64,000 bases of DNA from Vibrio hippocampi. Its GTDB lineage: Bacteria; Pseudomonadota; Gammaproteobacteria; Enterobacterales; Vibrionaceae. Positions 26,419-35,553 of the stretch are shown in pieces. The stretch spans positions 682,001 to 746,000 of the forward strand of contig NZ_CAKLCM010000002.1 in assembly GCF_921292975.1 (NCBI RefSeq), written 5' to 3'. Every line of letters starts with the position of its first letter. Within the stretch, counting starts at the first letter, position 1. Made by a program: the position numbers and the translations under genes. Below the pieces are notes generated by a model, which had not been told where the DNA came from, did no database searches, and worked only from the letters and a program-made list of their open reading frames with translations.

Positions 26419-27819
26419 TTAGAAGTTTGCGCTACGTGGCGTACGTGGGAAAGGAATGACGTCACGCACGTTACCCATTCCTGTTACGTAAGAGACTAAA
26501 CGCTCAAAACCTAGACCGAAACCAGCATGTGGTACGGTGCCGTAACGGCGTAGGTCGCGATACCAGTTCATGTGCTCAGGATCGATGTTCATTGCGACCA
26601 TACGCTGATCAAGAATGTCTAGACGCTCTTCACGTTGTGCACCACCAATGATTTCACCGATGCCCGGTGCTAGAACGTCCATTGCCGCTACTGTTTTACC
26701 ATCGTCGTTGAGACGCATGTAGAAAGCTTTGATGTCTTTCGGGTAGTTTTTAACTATAACGGGTGCTTTGAAGTGTTCTTCAGCCAAGAAACGCTCGTGC
26801 TCAGAAGACATATCGATACCCCATTCCACAGGGAATTCGAATTCTCGACCAGAATCAAGCAGGATTTGGATGGCGTCGGTGTAGTCGACTTGTGCAAAGT
26901 CAGCGTCAACAAACTGCTCTAAACGAGTGATCGCTTGCTTGTCGATACGTTGCGCAAAAAACTCAAGATCGTCGCGGCGCTCAGCGAGAACTGCCTTGAA
27001 TACGTACTTAAGCATATCTTCAGCCAGTTTTGCTACATCGTCTAGGTCAGCAAATGCGACTTCAGGCTCAACCATCCAGAATTCCGCGAGGTGGCGACTG
27101 GTGTTTGAGTTTTCAGCACGGAACGTAGGACCAAACGTGTAAACTTTGCTTAGCGCACAAGCGTAAGCTTCAGCGTTAAGCTGACCAGATACCGTTAGGA
27201 ACGTTTCCTTACCGAAGAAATCTTCGTTGTAATCTACGTCGCCCTTGTCAGTGCGAGGTAGGTTTTCCATGTCGAGTGTCGAAACACGGAACATCTCGCC
27301 AGCACCTTCTGCGTCTGATGCTGTGATCAGTGGCGCAGACGTCCAGAAGAAGCCTTGCTCGTGGTAGAAGCGGTGAATCGCTTGAGACAAACAGTTGCGA
27401 ACGCGCGCAACCGCACCAATCACGTTGGTACGTGGACGCAGGTGTGCCACTTCACGCAGATACTCAATAGAATGGCGAGTTTTTGCCATTGGATAAGTAT
27501 CCGCATCTTCTACCCAACCGACAACTTTTACGCCAGTCGCTGCCAGTTCAAAGTCTTGACCTTTTGCTGGAGACTCAACGATGGTACCTGTAACTTCAAC
27601 AGAACAACCTGTTGTCAGTTTGAGCACTTCGTCTTGGTAATTATTTAGATTATTTGGGACCACGGCCTGAATCGGGTCGAAACAAGAGCCGTCGTAGATG
27701 GCAAGGAAAGAGATCCCAGCTTTGGAATCACGACGTGAACGGATCCAGCCGCGTACAGTGACTTCACTGTCCACAGCAAGCTTACCGCTAAGTACGTCAG
27801 TTACAGGCGCGTAAGTCAT
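26419..27819 (-). CDS. asnS: Asparaginyl-tRNA synthetase
   Basis: AsnRS attaches asparagine to its tRNA. Seen: an N-terminal OB-fold anticodon-binding domain ([16 protein letters not shown]), then the class II catalytic core with motif 2 ([17 protein letters not shown]) and motif 3 ([12 protein letters not shown]). I chose ATG 27819 because it gives 466 residues starting [14 protein letters not shown], as in other vibrios, and GGAGAAG precedes it. The frame is open 28 codons further upstream without family support. It is divergent from the next gene; the 325-base space between them should hold both promoters. Confidence 0.96.
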   Translation of the reverse strand: MTYAPVTDVLSGKLAVDSEVTVRGWIRSRRDSKAGISFLAIYDGSCFDPIQAVVPNNLNNYQDEVLKLTTGCSVEVTGTIVESPAKGQDFELAATGVKVVGWVEDADTYPMAKTRHSIEYLREVAHLRPRTNVIGAVARVRNCLSQAIHRFYHEQGFFWTSAPLITASDAEGAGEMFRVSTLDMENLPRTDKGDVDYNEDFFGKETFLTVSGQLNAEAYACALSKVYTFGPTFRAENSNTSRHLAEFWMVEPEVAFADLDDVAKLAEDMLKYVFKAVLAERRDDLEFFAQRIDKQAITRLEQFVDADFAQVDYTDAIQILLDSGREFEFPVEWGIDMSSEHERFLAEEHFKAPVIVKNYPKDIKAFYMRLNDDGKTVAAMDVLAPGIGEIIGGAQREERLDILDQRMVAMNIDPEHMNWYRDLRRYGTVPHAGFGLGFERLVSYVTGMGNVRDVIPFPRTPRSANF

Positions 27820-28145
27820 GTTATTAATCTTCTCCATTAGAGGTTCATCACTAAAGATGTTTATACCGATGACATCATGTTCACCTTGGCATAAACCACC
27901 CAAATCTTAGGGTGAAATTCTTTTCAAACCGACATATTACCTGTCAAATTTCTTGGTTCAACCTTTATTATGGTTATTGCCACTAATAATCGCCGCTTGG
28001 CATCGAAAAACGCTTAATTAACCGATAGAATGGTGGATTATTGTGCGTAAAATTCTAACCAAGCATTGACAGTTCTGTCGTCAATTCGGCTTAATGTGTC
28101 AAAATGTAACTTTCATGCTTATGCTATCCATTTGGAGCCACTACT
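27820..28145. promoter_or_regulatory. Divergent promoter region of asnS and the PIG-V unit
   Basis: No gene is seen. The region should hold promoters facing both ways. No known operator was recognised. Confidence 0.4.
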
Positions 28146-28799
28146 TTGTCATCACCAAATCGATCCGATACTCGTGTTTTTGGATTGCCTACCAATCTTG
28201 TTCTCACCCTGCTTATTTTACTGTCTGGTTACTACCTTTGGGTTTTGTATCTGGCGGCGACACCGAAAGTTAGCCCAGCCTACCAAACTTATTACATCAA
28301 TACCGATACCCTCTACTGGGCGAAAGAGAATCATCAACTCGCGATTGGTTCGCAAGAAATTATCGATGTGACACAAAAAACGCCGTTTATCAGCCGAGAG
28401 GGCTGGGACAAGGTGGCAGAAGATAATCAAAGAGGCTTGGAAGATAAGGCGGGGCTATTTTTTAGTTTTGCTCAACCGAAAGTGGATAAAGTAAAAATCG
28501 AGCTAACATTAGCGAAAGCACAAACACAGCCTATTCCAGTTGTCGCGTTATTCGACGGTCAATCACCCGCAGAATTTACATGGCTTGACAATAAAACGTT
28601 GCAAACAGAAATCAACGTCACTTCTCATGCTAACGTTACTTCTTATGCTGATGCAATGGGTTCTGGTGAAGATAGCGCCGATGAGAACGTTATTCATCAT
28701 ATTCAATTTGGGTTGCAACAAAAACTGCAAGTCCGTCAGATATCCGTCACACCCATCGACCAAGAACGCACAGCCGTTCTTGTCTTGAATGAGGGGTGA
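28146..28799 (+). CDS. Membrane-anchored hypothetical protein, partner of the PIG-V-like gene
   Basis: I do not recognise a family with known function. Seen: one N-terminal membrane segment (LVLTLLILLSGYYLWVLYLAA), then a periplasmic-looking domain of about 180 residues with few Cys. The start is TTG, eight bases after GGAG; no ATG fits. A duplicated 18-bp stretch near residues 157-168 gives two copies of NVTSHA/NVTSYA. Its end is joined to the next gene, a membrane glycosyltransferase, so it may be an accessory subunit of that enzyme, as seen for some PIG-V-like systems. Confidence 0.65.
   Translation: MSSPNRSDTRVFGLPTNLVLTLLILLSGYYLWVLYLAATPKVSPAYQTYYINTDTLYWAKENHQLAIGSQEIIDVTQKTPFISREGWDKVAEDNQRGLEDKAGLFFSFAQPKVDKVKIELTLAKAQTQPIPVVALFDGQSPAEFTWLDNKTLQTEINVTSHANVTSYADAMGSGEDSADENVIHHIQFGLQQKLQVRQISVTPIDQERTAVLVLNEG
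28614..28649 (+). repeat. In-frame 18-bp tandem duplication
   Basis: AACGTCACTTCTCATGCT is followed by AACGTTACTTCTTATGCT inside the preceding gene. Confidence 0.8.
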
Positions 28800-28803
28800 A
28801 CCG

Positions 28804-29958
28804 ATGTTTTATCATCCTCAATCAGCGCCTGATAAAGCGCCATCTTTGTCGTTGACATCCTCTCAATGGTGGACGGTGATCGCTGCCGTACTGCTGAGTC
28901 GTGGTGTTTTTTATGGGTTTGGACTACTCGGTGCTCATCTTTTTAATCCAGAAGTGGTCGCGGACTTGCCTATTTGGCAGCAAATCTGCCGGTTTGACTG
29001 TGTGTGGTTTCATCGTTTAGCAGAGACTGGCTATGATGTCGCGCCTTCCTATATGTCAGGAGGCAACGCTGCAAACTGGGCATTTATGCCGGTCACTCCT
29101 TATTTGGGTAAATTGATAAGCTATGCCGTCGGTGACATTCGTCTCGGCTTGATTATTGTTTCCAACTTGGCTTTTATAGCCAGTGTTGTGGTGTTGTTGA
29201 TGGCACTTAAGCAGCTAAAATTTAGCGATGGGTTGCAAAATAGTGCGATTTGGTTGATCTGTTTTTCACCCTATACCGTTTATTCTCTGTCCGGTTATTC
29301 AGAGCCTCTGTATATTGCGTTGGTGGCGGGCTTCTTTATCGCTTGTTATCGTGGCAATTGGTGGGCAGTGGCGCTGATGGGACTGTTAGCGGCGGTGACG
29401 CGTAACCTCGGAGTGATGTTGGTGTTTTCCGCACTCATCTTTGGCGTACAGTATTACGGACTCGCCAGTTTTATCCGCTTGCGTACCGAAGCCGTTCGCG
29501 TCATAACGGCTATTTGGTTGATCCCTTTAGGCTTTTTCCTCTTAATGACCTATCTCTATTTTCATGTCGGTGATGCGTTGGCGTTTGGACACATTCAAGT
29601 CGCATGGGGGAGAACCTTTACCCATCCTTTGAATTGGTTGCAATATGGTTTTGAGCGCGGTGGCGCAAAGCTCTATTTAGCGATAGTGTCTCTGCTTGGC
29701 TTAGCGTTGAATATCTACCTGTTCACGAAGAAGAAATTTGCGGAAGGCGTATTTATGCTGATTAGCCTTTGGCTACCTTTGTCGTCAGGCGTCAATGCAA
29801 TGCCGCGATATATCATGGGGCTTTATCCCACTTATCTTGGGATCTTTATGCTGTTGGAGCGCTTTCCAAAGGCAAGAATGCCGGTCACCTTGCTAGGAGC
29901 CGTCGCAGGTTGTTTTATCACCATTGGTTTCTTCTCTAAGATGTTTTTCACTGTTTGA
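28804..29958 (+). CDS. PIG-V/Gpi18-like membrane mannosyltransferase family protein (GT-C fold)
   Basis: Family members use lipid-linked sugars to modify glycolipids or proteins at the membrane. Seen: nine or more hydrophobic segments over about 384 residues, a first loop with acidic and Trp residues (CRFDCVWFHRLAETGYD) where GT-C catalytic residues lie, and SGYSEPLYIALVAGFF in the middle. I chose ATG 28804 because AGGGG lies eight bases before it; ATG 28789 would overlap the previous gene by 11 bases. The true sugar donor and acceptor are unknown. A large inverted repeat follows the stop. Confidence 0.75.
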   Translation: MFYHPQSAPDKAPSLSLTSSQWWTVIAAVLLSRGVFYGFGLLGAHLFNPEVVADLPIWQQICRFDCVWFHRLAETGYDVAPSYMSGGNAANWAFMPVTPYLGKLISYAVGDIRLGLIIVSNLAFIASVVVLLMALKQLKFSDGLQNSAIWLICFSPYTVYSLSGYSEPLYIALVAGFFIACYRGNWWAVALMGLLAAVTRNLGVMLVFSALIFGVQYYGLASFIRLRTEAVRVITAIWLIPLGFFLLMTYLYFHVGDALAFGHIQVAWGRTFTHPLNWLQYGFERGGAKLYLAIVSLLGLALNIYLFTKKKFAEGVFMLISLWLPLSSGVNAMPRYIMGLYPTYLGIFMLLERFPKARMPVTLLGAVAGCFITIGFFSKMFFTV

Positions 29959-29984
29959 TGGTGAGAGACTTTACAATGTGAAGT

Positions 29985-30039
29985 ATGAGTTGTGTCGCGT
30001 AAGCACTAGTATCTCTAGTGCTTGTTACGCAACACTCAT
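29985..30039. repeat. Large imperfect inverted repeat
   Basis: ATGAGT at the left edge and ACTCAT at the right edge, with an inner perfect stem AAGCACTAG / CTAGTGCTT around TATCT, and further pairing between. There is no T run, so it may be a bidirectional processing element rather than a simple terminator. The next gene is convergent. Confidence 0.7.
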
Positions 30040-30176
30040 CGCTATTCAGTCCCTAAATTGGCAGCGGATTGTTGGATCTGTCTGATAAGCAACCCGTTGC
30101 TAAACCTTAGTGTGAGTTAAATCCTGTTGGTTCAATCGCTCTTTTTTCAAGTTCTCTTGGCTTAGGTTCTTTTGGC

Positions 30177-30761
30177 TTAAGCCAAATAACTTTGCAGTTG
30201 ATCGATGATTTGTGCTGTCACGCCCCAGATAAAGTGCTGCTGATAAGGAATGGCAAAAACGGGGATGGATTGATGCTTGCGAATTAAGGTGTCACGAAAC
30301 ATATTGCTGGGGTTAGCGAGGAATGCGAGTGGAACCTCAAATAGACACTCCACCTCGTTTTCATCAATGGCTACGGTATAAGAGGGCGATACAAAGGCGA
30401 TGATAGGCGTCACACTAAACCGTGACAAAGTCGCGATGGGCGGTAACGAACCTATCACCTTGATATCTGTGGATGAAATACCGACTTCTTCCTCTGTCTC
30501 TCGTAACGCGGTGTCAATGGGAGAGCGATCAAACTCTTCTACCTTACCTCCTGGAAAACTGATTTGACCAGGATGATGCTTAAGGTGTTTGGCTCGTTGA
30601 GTCAATATGACGTTCAAGCCACCATCACGAACGACCAGTCCAATTAACACACTCGCGGCTCGTGGTGTTACGCCTTGTTGTTGAAGAATGACGTCTATTT
30701 CGTTAGATGGTCTTAATGTAGGAGAATGATAAAACCTGAATAAAAATTCCTCTCTGGTCAT
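30177..30761 (-). CDS. nudL: Nudix hydrolase, CoA pyrophosphatase type (NudL/YeaB)
   Basis: Probably cuts CoA or acyl-CoA to phosphopantetheine and 3',5'-ADP. Seen: the family segment LKHHPGQISFPGGKV and a Nudix box ending REtEEEVGI (R87 to I95), with Asp in place of the first Glu, as in the E. coli enzyme. Length 194 residues is typical. It starts six bases after the stop of the small Hpt gene, so both are probably co-transcribed. The link between the two is not understood. Confidence 0.85.
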   Translation of the reverse strand: MTREEFLFRFYHSPTLRPSNEIDVILQQQGVTPRAASVLIGLVVRDGGLNVILTQRAKHLKHHPGQISFPGGKVEEFDRSPIDTALRETEEEVGISSTDIKVIGSLPPIATLSRFSVTPIIAFVSPSYTVAIDENEVECLFEVPLAFLANPSNMFRDTLIRKHQSIPVFAIPYQQHFIWGVTAQIIDQLQSYLA

Positions 30762-30767
30762 CCGCTG

Positions 30768-31103
30768 TTACGCCATTGAACCTAAATAATCGCTGATTTG
30801 TTGCTTGATGGTAGCGATTTCTTTGACCACATAATCAATATCGTCGGCATTAGGTTCGCCGTTTTGTCGGGTAATTCCTTCGATTGTTTCCAACTTTTCA
30901 ACCGCTTGTGCCTCTCCAAAACTCGCGAGGATACCTTTTAGTGAGTGAGCAGTGATAAACAATTCGGACCAGTCTTTGTTGTTATAAAGTTGCTGAATTT
31001 TCTCTGCACCGTCGTCATGTTCTTCAAGAAATGCCATAAAAACTGCCTCGATGATGTCGTCATCGTTATCCATATAGCTACGTAGTATATCGAAATCGAT
31101 CAT
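30768..31103 (-). CDS. Stand-alone histidine phosphotransfer (Hpt) domain protein
   Basis: Hpt proteins pass phosphate between hybrid kinases and response regulators. Seen: the helical core with phospho-accepting H53 in TAHSLKGILASFGE, and an all-helical length of 111 residues. ATG 31103 follows AAGGGA. It is transcribed away from the RpoS-like sigma gene and towards nudL. A hybrid kinase without an Hpt domain (H-NOX associated) is encoded 7 kb away at 37889, so a pairing is possible but not shown. LuxU is a similar protein, but this sequence is not clearly LuxU. Confidence 0.85.
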   Translation of the reverse strand: MIDFDILRSYMDNDDDIIEAVFMAFLEEHDDGAEKIQQLYNNKDWSELFITAHSLKGILASFGEAQAVEKLETIEGITRQNGEPNADDIDYVVKEIATIKQQISDYLGSMA

Positions 31104-31506
31104 TCTAAATCCCTTCTTTAGATTAATGCTGATGATAGCGTGTTTTTACCTCAACCAAACAGCCACAATCGTACCAACTTCATACAGTTACACCTTAGTA
31201 CAGGTGCGGCAAAATTAAAAATAAAATGCGTGGTAACAGGGTCGCGGAGAGCGACTGCAGCGTGTTTAGTAACAAATATGCAGTAATGGACTGAGTGTTT
31301 AGTTGCTTAACAAGAAAGGCTAGCTTGAGTTTTGAGATTAATAATACTTTATGTCTAAATTTATGAGAAATGGATCATTCTTTTTAACTAAACTTTGTCA
31401 CATTGATTAATCCTGTCTATTCTTCAAGAAGTAAGGGAAGTATTACAAAATTGTAACAACACGCGTCAATTTGGCTAACTCGGTATCGACAATATGGAGT
31501 CTAATA
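31104..31506. promoter_or_regulatory. Divergent promoter region between the Hpt gene and the sigma gene
   Basis: No gene is seen in about 400 bases, which must hold both promoters. No known operator was identified with confidence. Confidence 0.4.
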
Positions 31507-32400
31507 ATGAAAACAAGGACAGCAAGTAGTACCGAAAAACAAACCTCCTATGTAGATAGTAGTAAGGTAGAGAGTAGTAAAGACTTTTACTCTCAGTACA
31601 TTAATGATGTGGTGGGCATTGATCTGCTTACGCAAGAGCAGGAATTTCACTACGCGTCGTTAGCGAGAAAAGGGGATCAGGCCGCTCGGGATGTGTTGAT
31701 CGAATCTAATCTGCGTTTAGTGGTGAAGATTGCACGAGGCTATACCAAGCGAGGGTTGAGTAACCATACCATCTTGGACCTTATCGAAGAGGGTAACTTA
31801 GGTTTAATTAAAGCGATTGAAAAGTTTGACCCAGAGAAAGGCTTTCGCTTTAGTACCTACGCAGTTTGGTGGATTAAAGAGAGCATCGAGTCCTCACTGA
31901 TGAATACCGGTCGTACCGTTAGACTACCTGTACATATCATTAAAGAGATCAATCGTTTATCTCGTAAGACCAATGAAATCAGTGCTGACCTCAAGCGCGC
32001 GCCATCGGTAAAAGAGATCGCAGAGCGTACTGAAAAGACTCAGAGTAACGTCAGTGAGTTAATTCATATGAGTGGTTTTATCGAGTCCAGTTCGTCAGTG
32101 GACATTACCGATAAAGTTTATCATACGCTAGAGACTTGTCGCTCTGAGGCAATACCTGAGCCTTATGAGGTATGCCATGATGAGAAACTGTACAAAAATC
32201 TTGAGCAAGTAGTGATGTCATTGCCCGACAAATACCGAGACATTGTGATTCATCGCTTTGGTTTGTTTGGTGAAAGTGTGATGACGCTCGATACACTGGG
32301 TGAGAAGTATGGCTTATCTAAAGAACGCGTCAGGCAGTTGCAGCAAGAAGGGGTCGCTAAGCTACAGTCTAAATTGCAGTTTGAAGGTTGGATAAACTAA
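31507..32400 (+). CDS. RpoS-like alternative sigma factor (RpoQ/RpoX type)
   Basis: A sigma-70 family group 2 factor that would direct RNA polymerase to a stress or lifestyle regulon. Seen: region 2 with LVVKIARGY and DLIEEGNLGLIKAIEKFDP, followed by FRFSTYAVWWIKESIESSLM, region 3, and region 4 with FGLFGES and LSKERVRQLQQEGVAKL. The order and motifs are like RpoS, but there are many differences, and the N-terminus is shorter (297 residues against about 330). It is therefore a paralogue and not the main stationary-phase factor. ATG 31507 follows GGAG at eight bases. The neighbours are two small paralogues and an EAL protein. Confidence 0.85.
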   Translation: MKTRTASSTEKQTSYVDSSKVESSKDFYSQYINDVVGIDLLTQEQEFHYASLARKGDQAARDVLIESNLRLVVKIARGYTKRGLSNHTILDLIEEGNLGLIKAIEKFDPEKGFRFSTYAVWWIKESIESSLMNTGRTVRLPVHIIKEINRLSRKTNEISADLKRAPSVKEIAERTEKTQSNVSELIHMSGFIESSSSVDITDKVYHTLETCRSEAIPEPYEVCHDEKLYKNLEQVVMSLPDKYRDIVIHRFGLFGESVMTLDTLGEKYGLSKERVRQLQQEGVAKLQSKLQFEGWIN

Positions 32401-32451
32401 GCATATCGATGTCTGGTTTCAGAAACTAGCGTTAATGATTTAATGATGACA

Positions 32452-32482
32452 TGAAAACTCGTCCCTAGCTGGCGAGTTTTTT
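32452..32482. terminator. Terminator after the sigma gene (bidirectional)
   Basis: AAAACTCG pairs with CGAGTTTT, with T residues on the plus strand and the A tract serving the convergent gene on the minus strand. Confidence 0.8.
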
Positions 32483-32819
32483 AATGCGTAATGGTTTTGT
32501 TTTGAGAGAGTTCCAGTAAGTGCTGAAGTCGAACTGTGCAATCTTTTGGCTTTAGTGTCGTTAATACACGAATATACGCGGCACGATAAATTGGGTTTTT
32601 TAATACCATCAATAAGGTGCTTTCTAGCTTTTTCAATCGTGCGACAGCGTCGTGATTGGATGTCTCAGTCGCAGGAATAAAACCAGTCTCATACCAAGCG
32701 CAAATCATTTCTCGGATCTCTATCTCTTCGACTGGGATCTCTTCAACGTTGAAAACGATTTTATCAGGCAAGCTACCGATGTACTCGGTATCAAGCTTGT
32801 GTGCGACGTATTTGTACAT
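32481..32819 (-). CDS. Small hypothetical protein, paralogue A
   Basis: I do not recognise this family. It is 112 residues, soluble, with a central segment VEEIEIREMICAWYETGFIP (residues 29-48) that closely matches one in the next minus-strand gene. The second half is helical and basic. AGG lies nine bases before ATG 32819. It is convergent with the sigma factor gene and sits in a tandem with its paralogue, separated by about 190 bases. The shared pattern suggests a duplicated small regulatory or binding protein; the function is unknown. Confidence 0.7.
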   Translation of the reverse strand: MYKYVAHKLDTEYIGSLPDKIVFNVEEIPVEEIEIREMICAWYETGFIPATETSNHDAVARLKKLESTLLMVLKNPIYRAAYIRVLTTLKPKDCTVRLQHLLELSQNKTITH

Positions 32820-33010
32820 TGTTGTGACCTACCACAGTTGTTAATTTTTGTTGTAAACGCTAACAAAATATAAACTAGCATAACAATATCATGATTTCTA
32901 ACTGAGTTTAGTGTTAGTAGAGTAAATGGTCTACTTTTCATCAGAGGCGATAATTATTAAATTCAATCTGATGCATATAAGCCATTCAGTATGATAATGG
33001 TCGGGTCAGT

Positions 33011-33355
33011 CTAGGATTGGTTGCGTGTAAGTAAGTAATCTACATACTGTTTTTCTAATGAATTGCCAACCCAGAGAGAGCTAACACGCTGCACTGCACA
33101 ATAATAGGCGCGGTGACGAATAAGTGTGTTCAGTGTCCGGCTTAACCGTTTAAAGTTGTGAGTTTGAGTCCAAAATGTTGTCGGACTTAATTTGGTTTGC
33201 CGCAAAGGAACCAGTCCTTGTTCGTACCAACAATCAAGAATTTCACGTATCTCCATTTCCTCTTCAGGAACATCAAAGCGATTCAAGCACTGAGCCTTGG
33301 GAGGAGGGGTAACATAATGATCATCATAGACGTCGTTAACATAGACATAAGCCAT
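33011..33355 (-). CDS. Small hypothetical protein, paralogue B
   Basis: Paralogue of the gene at 32481. It is 114 residues with the segment VPEEEMEIREILDCWYEQGL (residues 29-48), so P/VEE-EIRE-CWYE-G is common to both at the same position. The N-terminus is rich in Tyr, Asp and Val (MAYVYVNDVYDDHYV), unlike paralogue A. GAGCGAG precedes ATG 33355. It is divergent from the EAL gene, with 160 bases between. No known domain is recognised. Confidence 0.7.
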   Translation of the reverse strand: MAYVYVNDVYDDHYVTPPPKAQCLNRFDVPEEEMEIREILDCWYEQGLVPLRQTKLSPTTFWTQTHNFKRLSRTLNTLIRHRAYYCAVQRVSSLWVGNSLEKQYVDYLLTRNQS

Positions 33356-33514
33356 AATGATTCGCTCGCTCTATCTATTAACCTTATGTGACAAGCTAGT
33401 AGTTTTACTGACCGATTCAAACTTATTTAAATGCCCTTGATTTCATAAGCGACTCTCCTAGTTTACTGAAAAACAATAATGAGTTGGCTAACAAAAGACT
33501 AGAGCGAGAATCAA

Positions 33515-35491
33515 ATGGCGCGACCGCATCAGGCTGAAACACAAAAAGTTTTTTGGTCAGAATCTCTGGCAGACATTACCTCAGTGATTACCACAGGCGA
33601 GTTTTGGCAGCGTTATATTTCTGTGGATGAAAGGATTTCCAATATTCAGCCACCGTCAATCAAGAGCATCAATCACATCTTGTCCCAGATAAGAGATGTG
33701 CAGTTTTCTGGTGCACCATCTGCACTTCCTATCGCACTCGAAACGACAGATGGAGAACTGTTGGTCGCGAAATTCGAGATTTGCTTAATACTGGATAATG
33801 TTGTGAAAGGTAGTCTCAAACTTCTATCTCGATCTCATACTCGCATCAATCTCATCACCATGATCGAACACCTTTTGGATGATCCGGTTCGTGGCGTAAT
33901 GGTGACCGATTACAATCACAATGTGTTATTTGTTAACACTGCTCTCTGTTTGAAGCATGACTTAACCGCGGCGAGTTTATTAGGCAGCAATATTACCGAT
34001 ATTGACCTTTTCCAGCAGGACCGCGCGCATATTGAAGCGTTTAAAAATGTGATTGCTCAGAGTCAAAAATGGCACGGCGCGATGATTACTAGCTCTTATC
34101 AGCAGCAAGCGATGCTTGAGACAGTGACAGTCAAAAAAATCGAATTGCAACAGCAAGGGTGTGTGTATCTGTATGCCTTTTTTGGTGATAGTGAAATCAA
34201 ACGGCATCAAAAAGCCAAGTCATTGTATCTATCTACAGACCATGTTCTTGATGAAGCCACCTTTAGAAAAAAAGCGCGTCATCTTGCAAAGCAAGGGGGG
34301 AAGCATATCGTGATCAGTTTTCGACCTAGCTTTTACAGCGAGTTGGAACAAGAATCACGAGATAAGGTACTGAATGCTCTGAGTGCTTTTCATGACAAAA
34401 ACAGTTTTGGCTATCTCGGTCGCAATACCTTTGCGGTGTTAATTCATATCCGATCTGACGATATCGAAGATCTTAAAACCATCAATACTTGCACGCTTAA
34501 GTTTTTCAAAGGGCTCAAGAAGTACTTAGATGACCATATTATCAACGATATTGAGGACGGTCAGATTGGTGTCGCCCTGTCTGGCTTTAATGCGACCAAT
34601 ATGGATGAGGTGATTTCTCAATCGGCGCAAGCGATGTTTTTGCACGATAAATCCAAGGCTAGGATTAACTTTTATGATGATAAGTTAGTCAGAGCCAACA
34701 TCAGACGTAAACGCTTAGAGCAGTTATTGATCGATGCGTTACGTCGAAGAGCCATTGATATTAACTTTCAACCTATTGTCGATACGAAATCGAACCAGAT
34801 TATCAAGTTAGAGGCGCTGTGCCGTTTTCGATTTGAGGATTTTCAATACTCGGTTCAAGAGGTGATTTATCTAGCGGAAGATTTAAAAGTCATCGCTAGG
34901 CTTGATACCATGGTGGCGGAAAGAGCGATCGAGGAGTTTCTGCAACTCATTGAAGCAACGGGTAACGATACGCTTTCGCTGTCACTAAACTGCTCCATCG
35001 CCGATGCCAAACGTGCACAGTGCCACTTGTCAGAAGTGTATGATCTCATTAATCGTTCCGCCGTTGATAATAGCAGAGTAACGATAGAGATCACCGAGAG
35101 TGCCTATTTTGAAAATAATATTAATAACTCCAACCTGATTAAAAAGATACGCTCCGCTGGGATTAAGATTGCCGTTGATGACTTCGGCACGGGCAGTTCT
35201 TCGTTCTCTTACTTTAGTGATTTTCACTTCGATGAGTTAAAAATTGATAAGAAATTCATCTCAAATATCCATCAAGTAAAGCAGAAATATTTTGCGGTCA
35301 ATATGCTGCGGCAACTCTCCCATGACTTAAACATCAAAGTGGTGGCAGAGGGCGTAGAGTGTCAAAGCGAGCTTGATACCTTAAAGGAGATGAGTGTGGA
35401 CTACATTCAAGGTTTTTTCTTTTATAAGCCCATGCCGGTTGAACAAATAACCCAGTTACTACAAGAGTTAGCTAATGGCTATAAGAGCTAA
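33515..35491 (+). CDS. PAS / degenerate GGDEF / EAL cyclic-di-GMP phosphodiesterase
   Basis: Expected to break down cyclic di-GMP to pGpG in the cytoplasm. Domains: an N-terminal region, a PAS-like domain (about 125-225, RGVMVTDYNHNVLFVNT), a GGDEF-like domain whose active site is changed to GYLGRNTF at residue 299, so it cannot make c-di-GMP, and an EAL domain. The EAL domain keeps the catalytic set: E433-A-L, the Asn in LSLNCS, ITESAYFEN, DDFGTG at 555, KIDKKFI, and EGVE with QGFFF. No membrane segment is seen, so PAS input is cytoplasmic. It is followed by an unknown gene and the H-NOX pair. Confidence 0.88.
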   Translation: MARPHQAETQKVFWSESLADITSVITTGEFWQRYISVDERISNIQPPSIKSINHILSQIRDVQFSGAPSALPIALETTDGELLVAKFEICLILDNVVKGSLKLLSRSHTRINLITMIEHLLDDPVRGVMVTDYNHNVLFVNTALCLKHDLTAASLLGSNITDIDLFQQDRAHIEAFKNVIAQSQKWHGAMITSSYQQQAMLETVTVKKIELQQQGCVYLYAFFGDSEIKRHQKAKSLYLSTDHVLDEATFRKKARHLAKQGGKHIVISFRPSFYSELEQESRDKVLNALSAFHDKNSFGYLGRNTFAVLIHIRSDDIEDLKTINTCTLKFFKGLKKYLDDHIINDIEDGQIGVALSGFNATNMDEVISQSAQAMFLHDKSKARINFYDDKLVRANIRRKRLEQLLIDALRRRAIDINFQPIVDTKSNQIIKLEALCRFRFEDFQYSVQEVIYLAEDLKVIARLDTMVAERAIEEFLQLIEATGNDTLSLSLNCSIADAKRAQCHLSEVYDLINRSAVDNSRVTIEITESAYFENNINNSNLIKKIRSAGIKIAVDDFGTGSSSFSYFSDFHFDELKIDKKFISNIHQVKQKYFAVNMLRQLSHDLNIKVVAEGVECQSELDTLKEMSVDYIQGFFFYKPMPVEQITQLLQELANGYKS

Positions 35492-35553
35492 AGGTCAACT
35501 AACACCTTTAGTGAAATGTAGTCAGCATTAAGGTATCAGTTAAGGGACGAGTT

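Noticed and set aside
30768..31103. The Hpt protein as LuxU
   Set aside because: It is a similar domain, but luxU is normally next to luxO, which is absent here.
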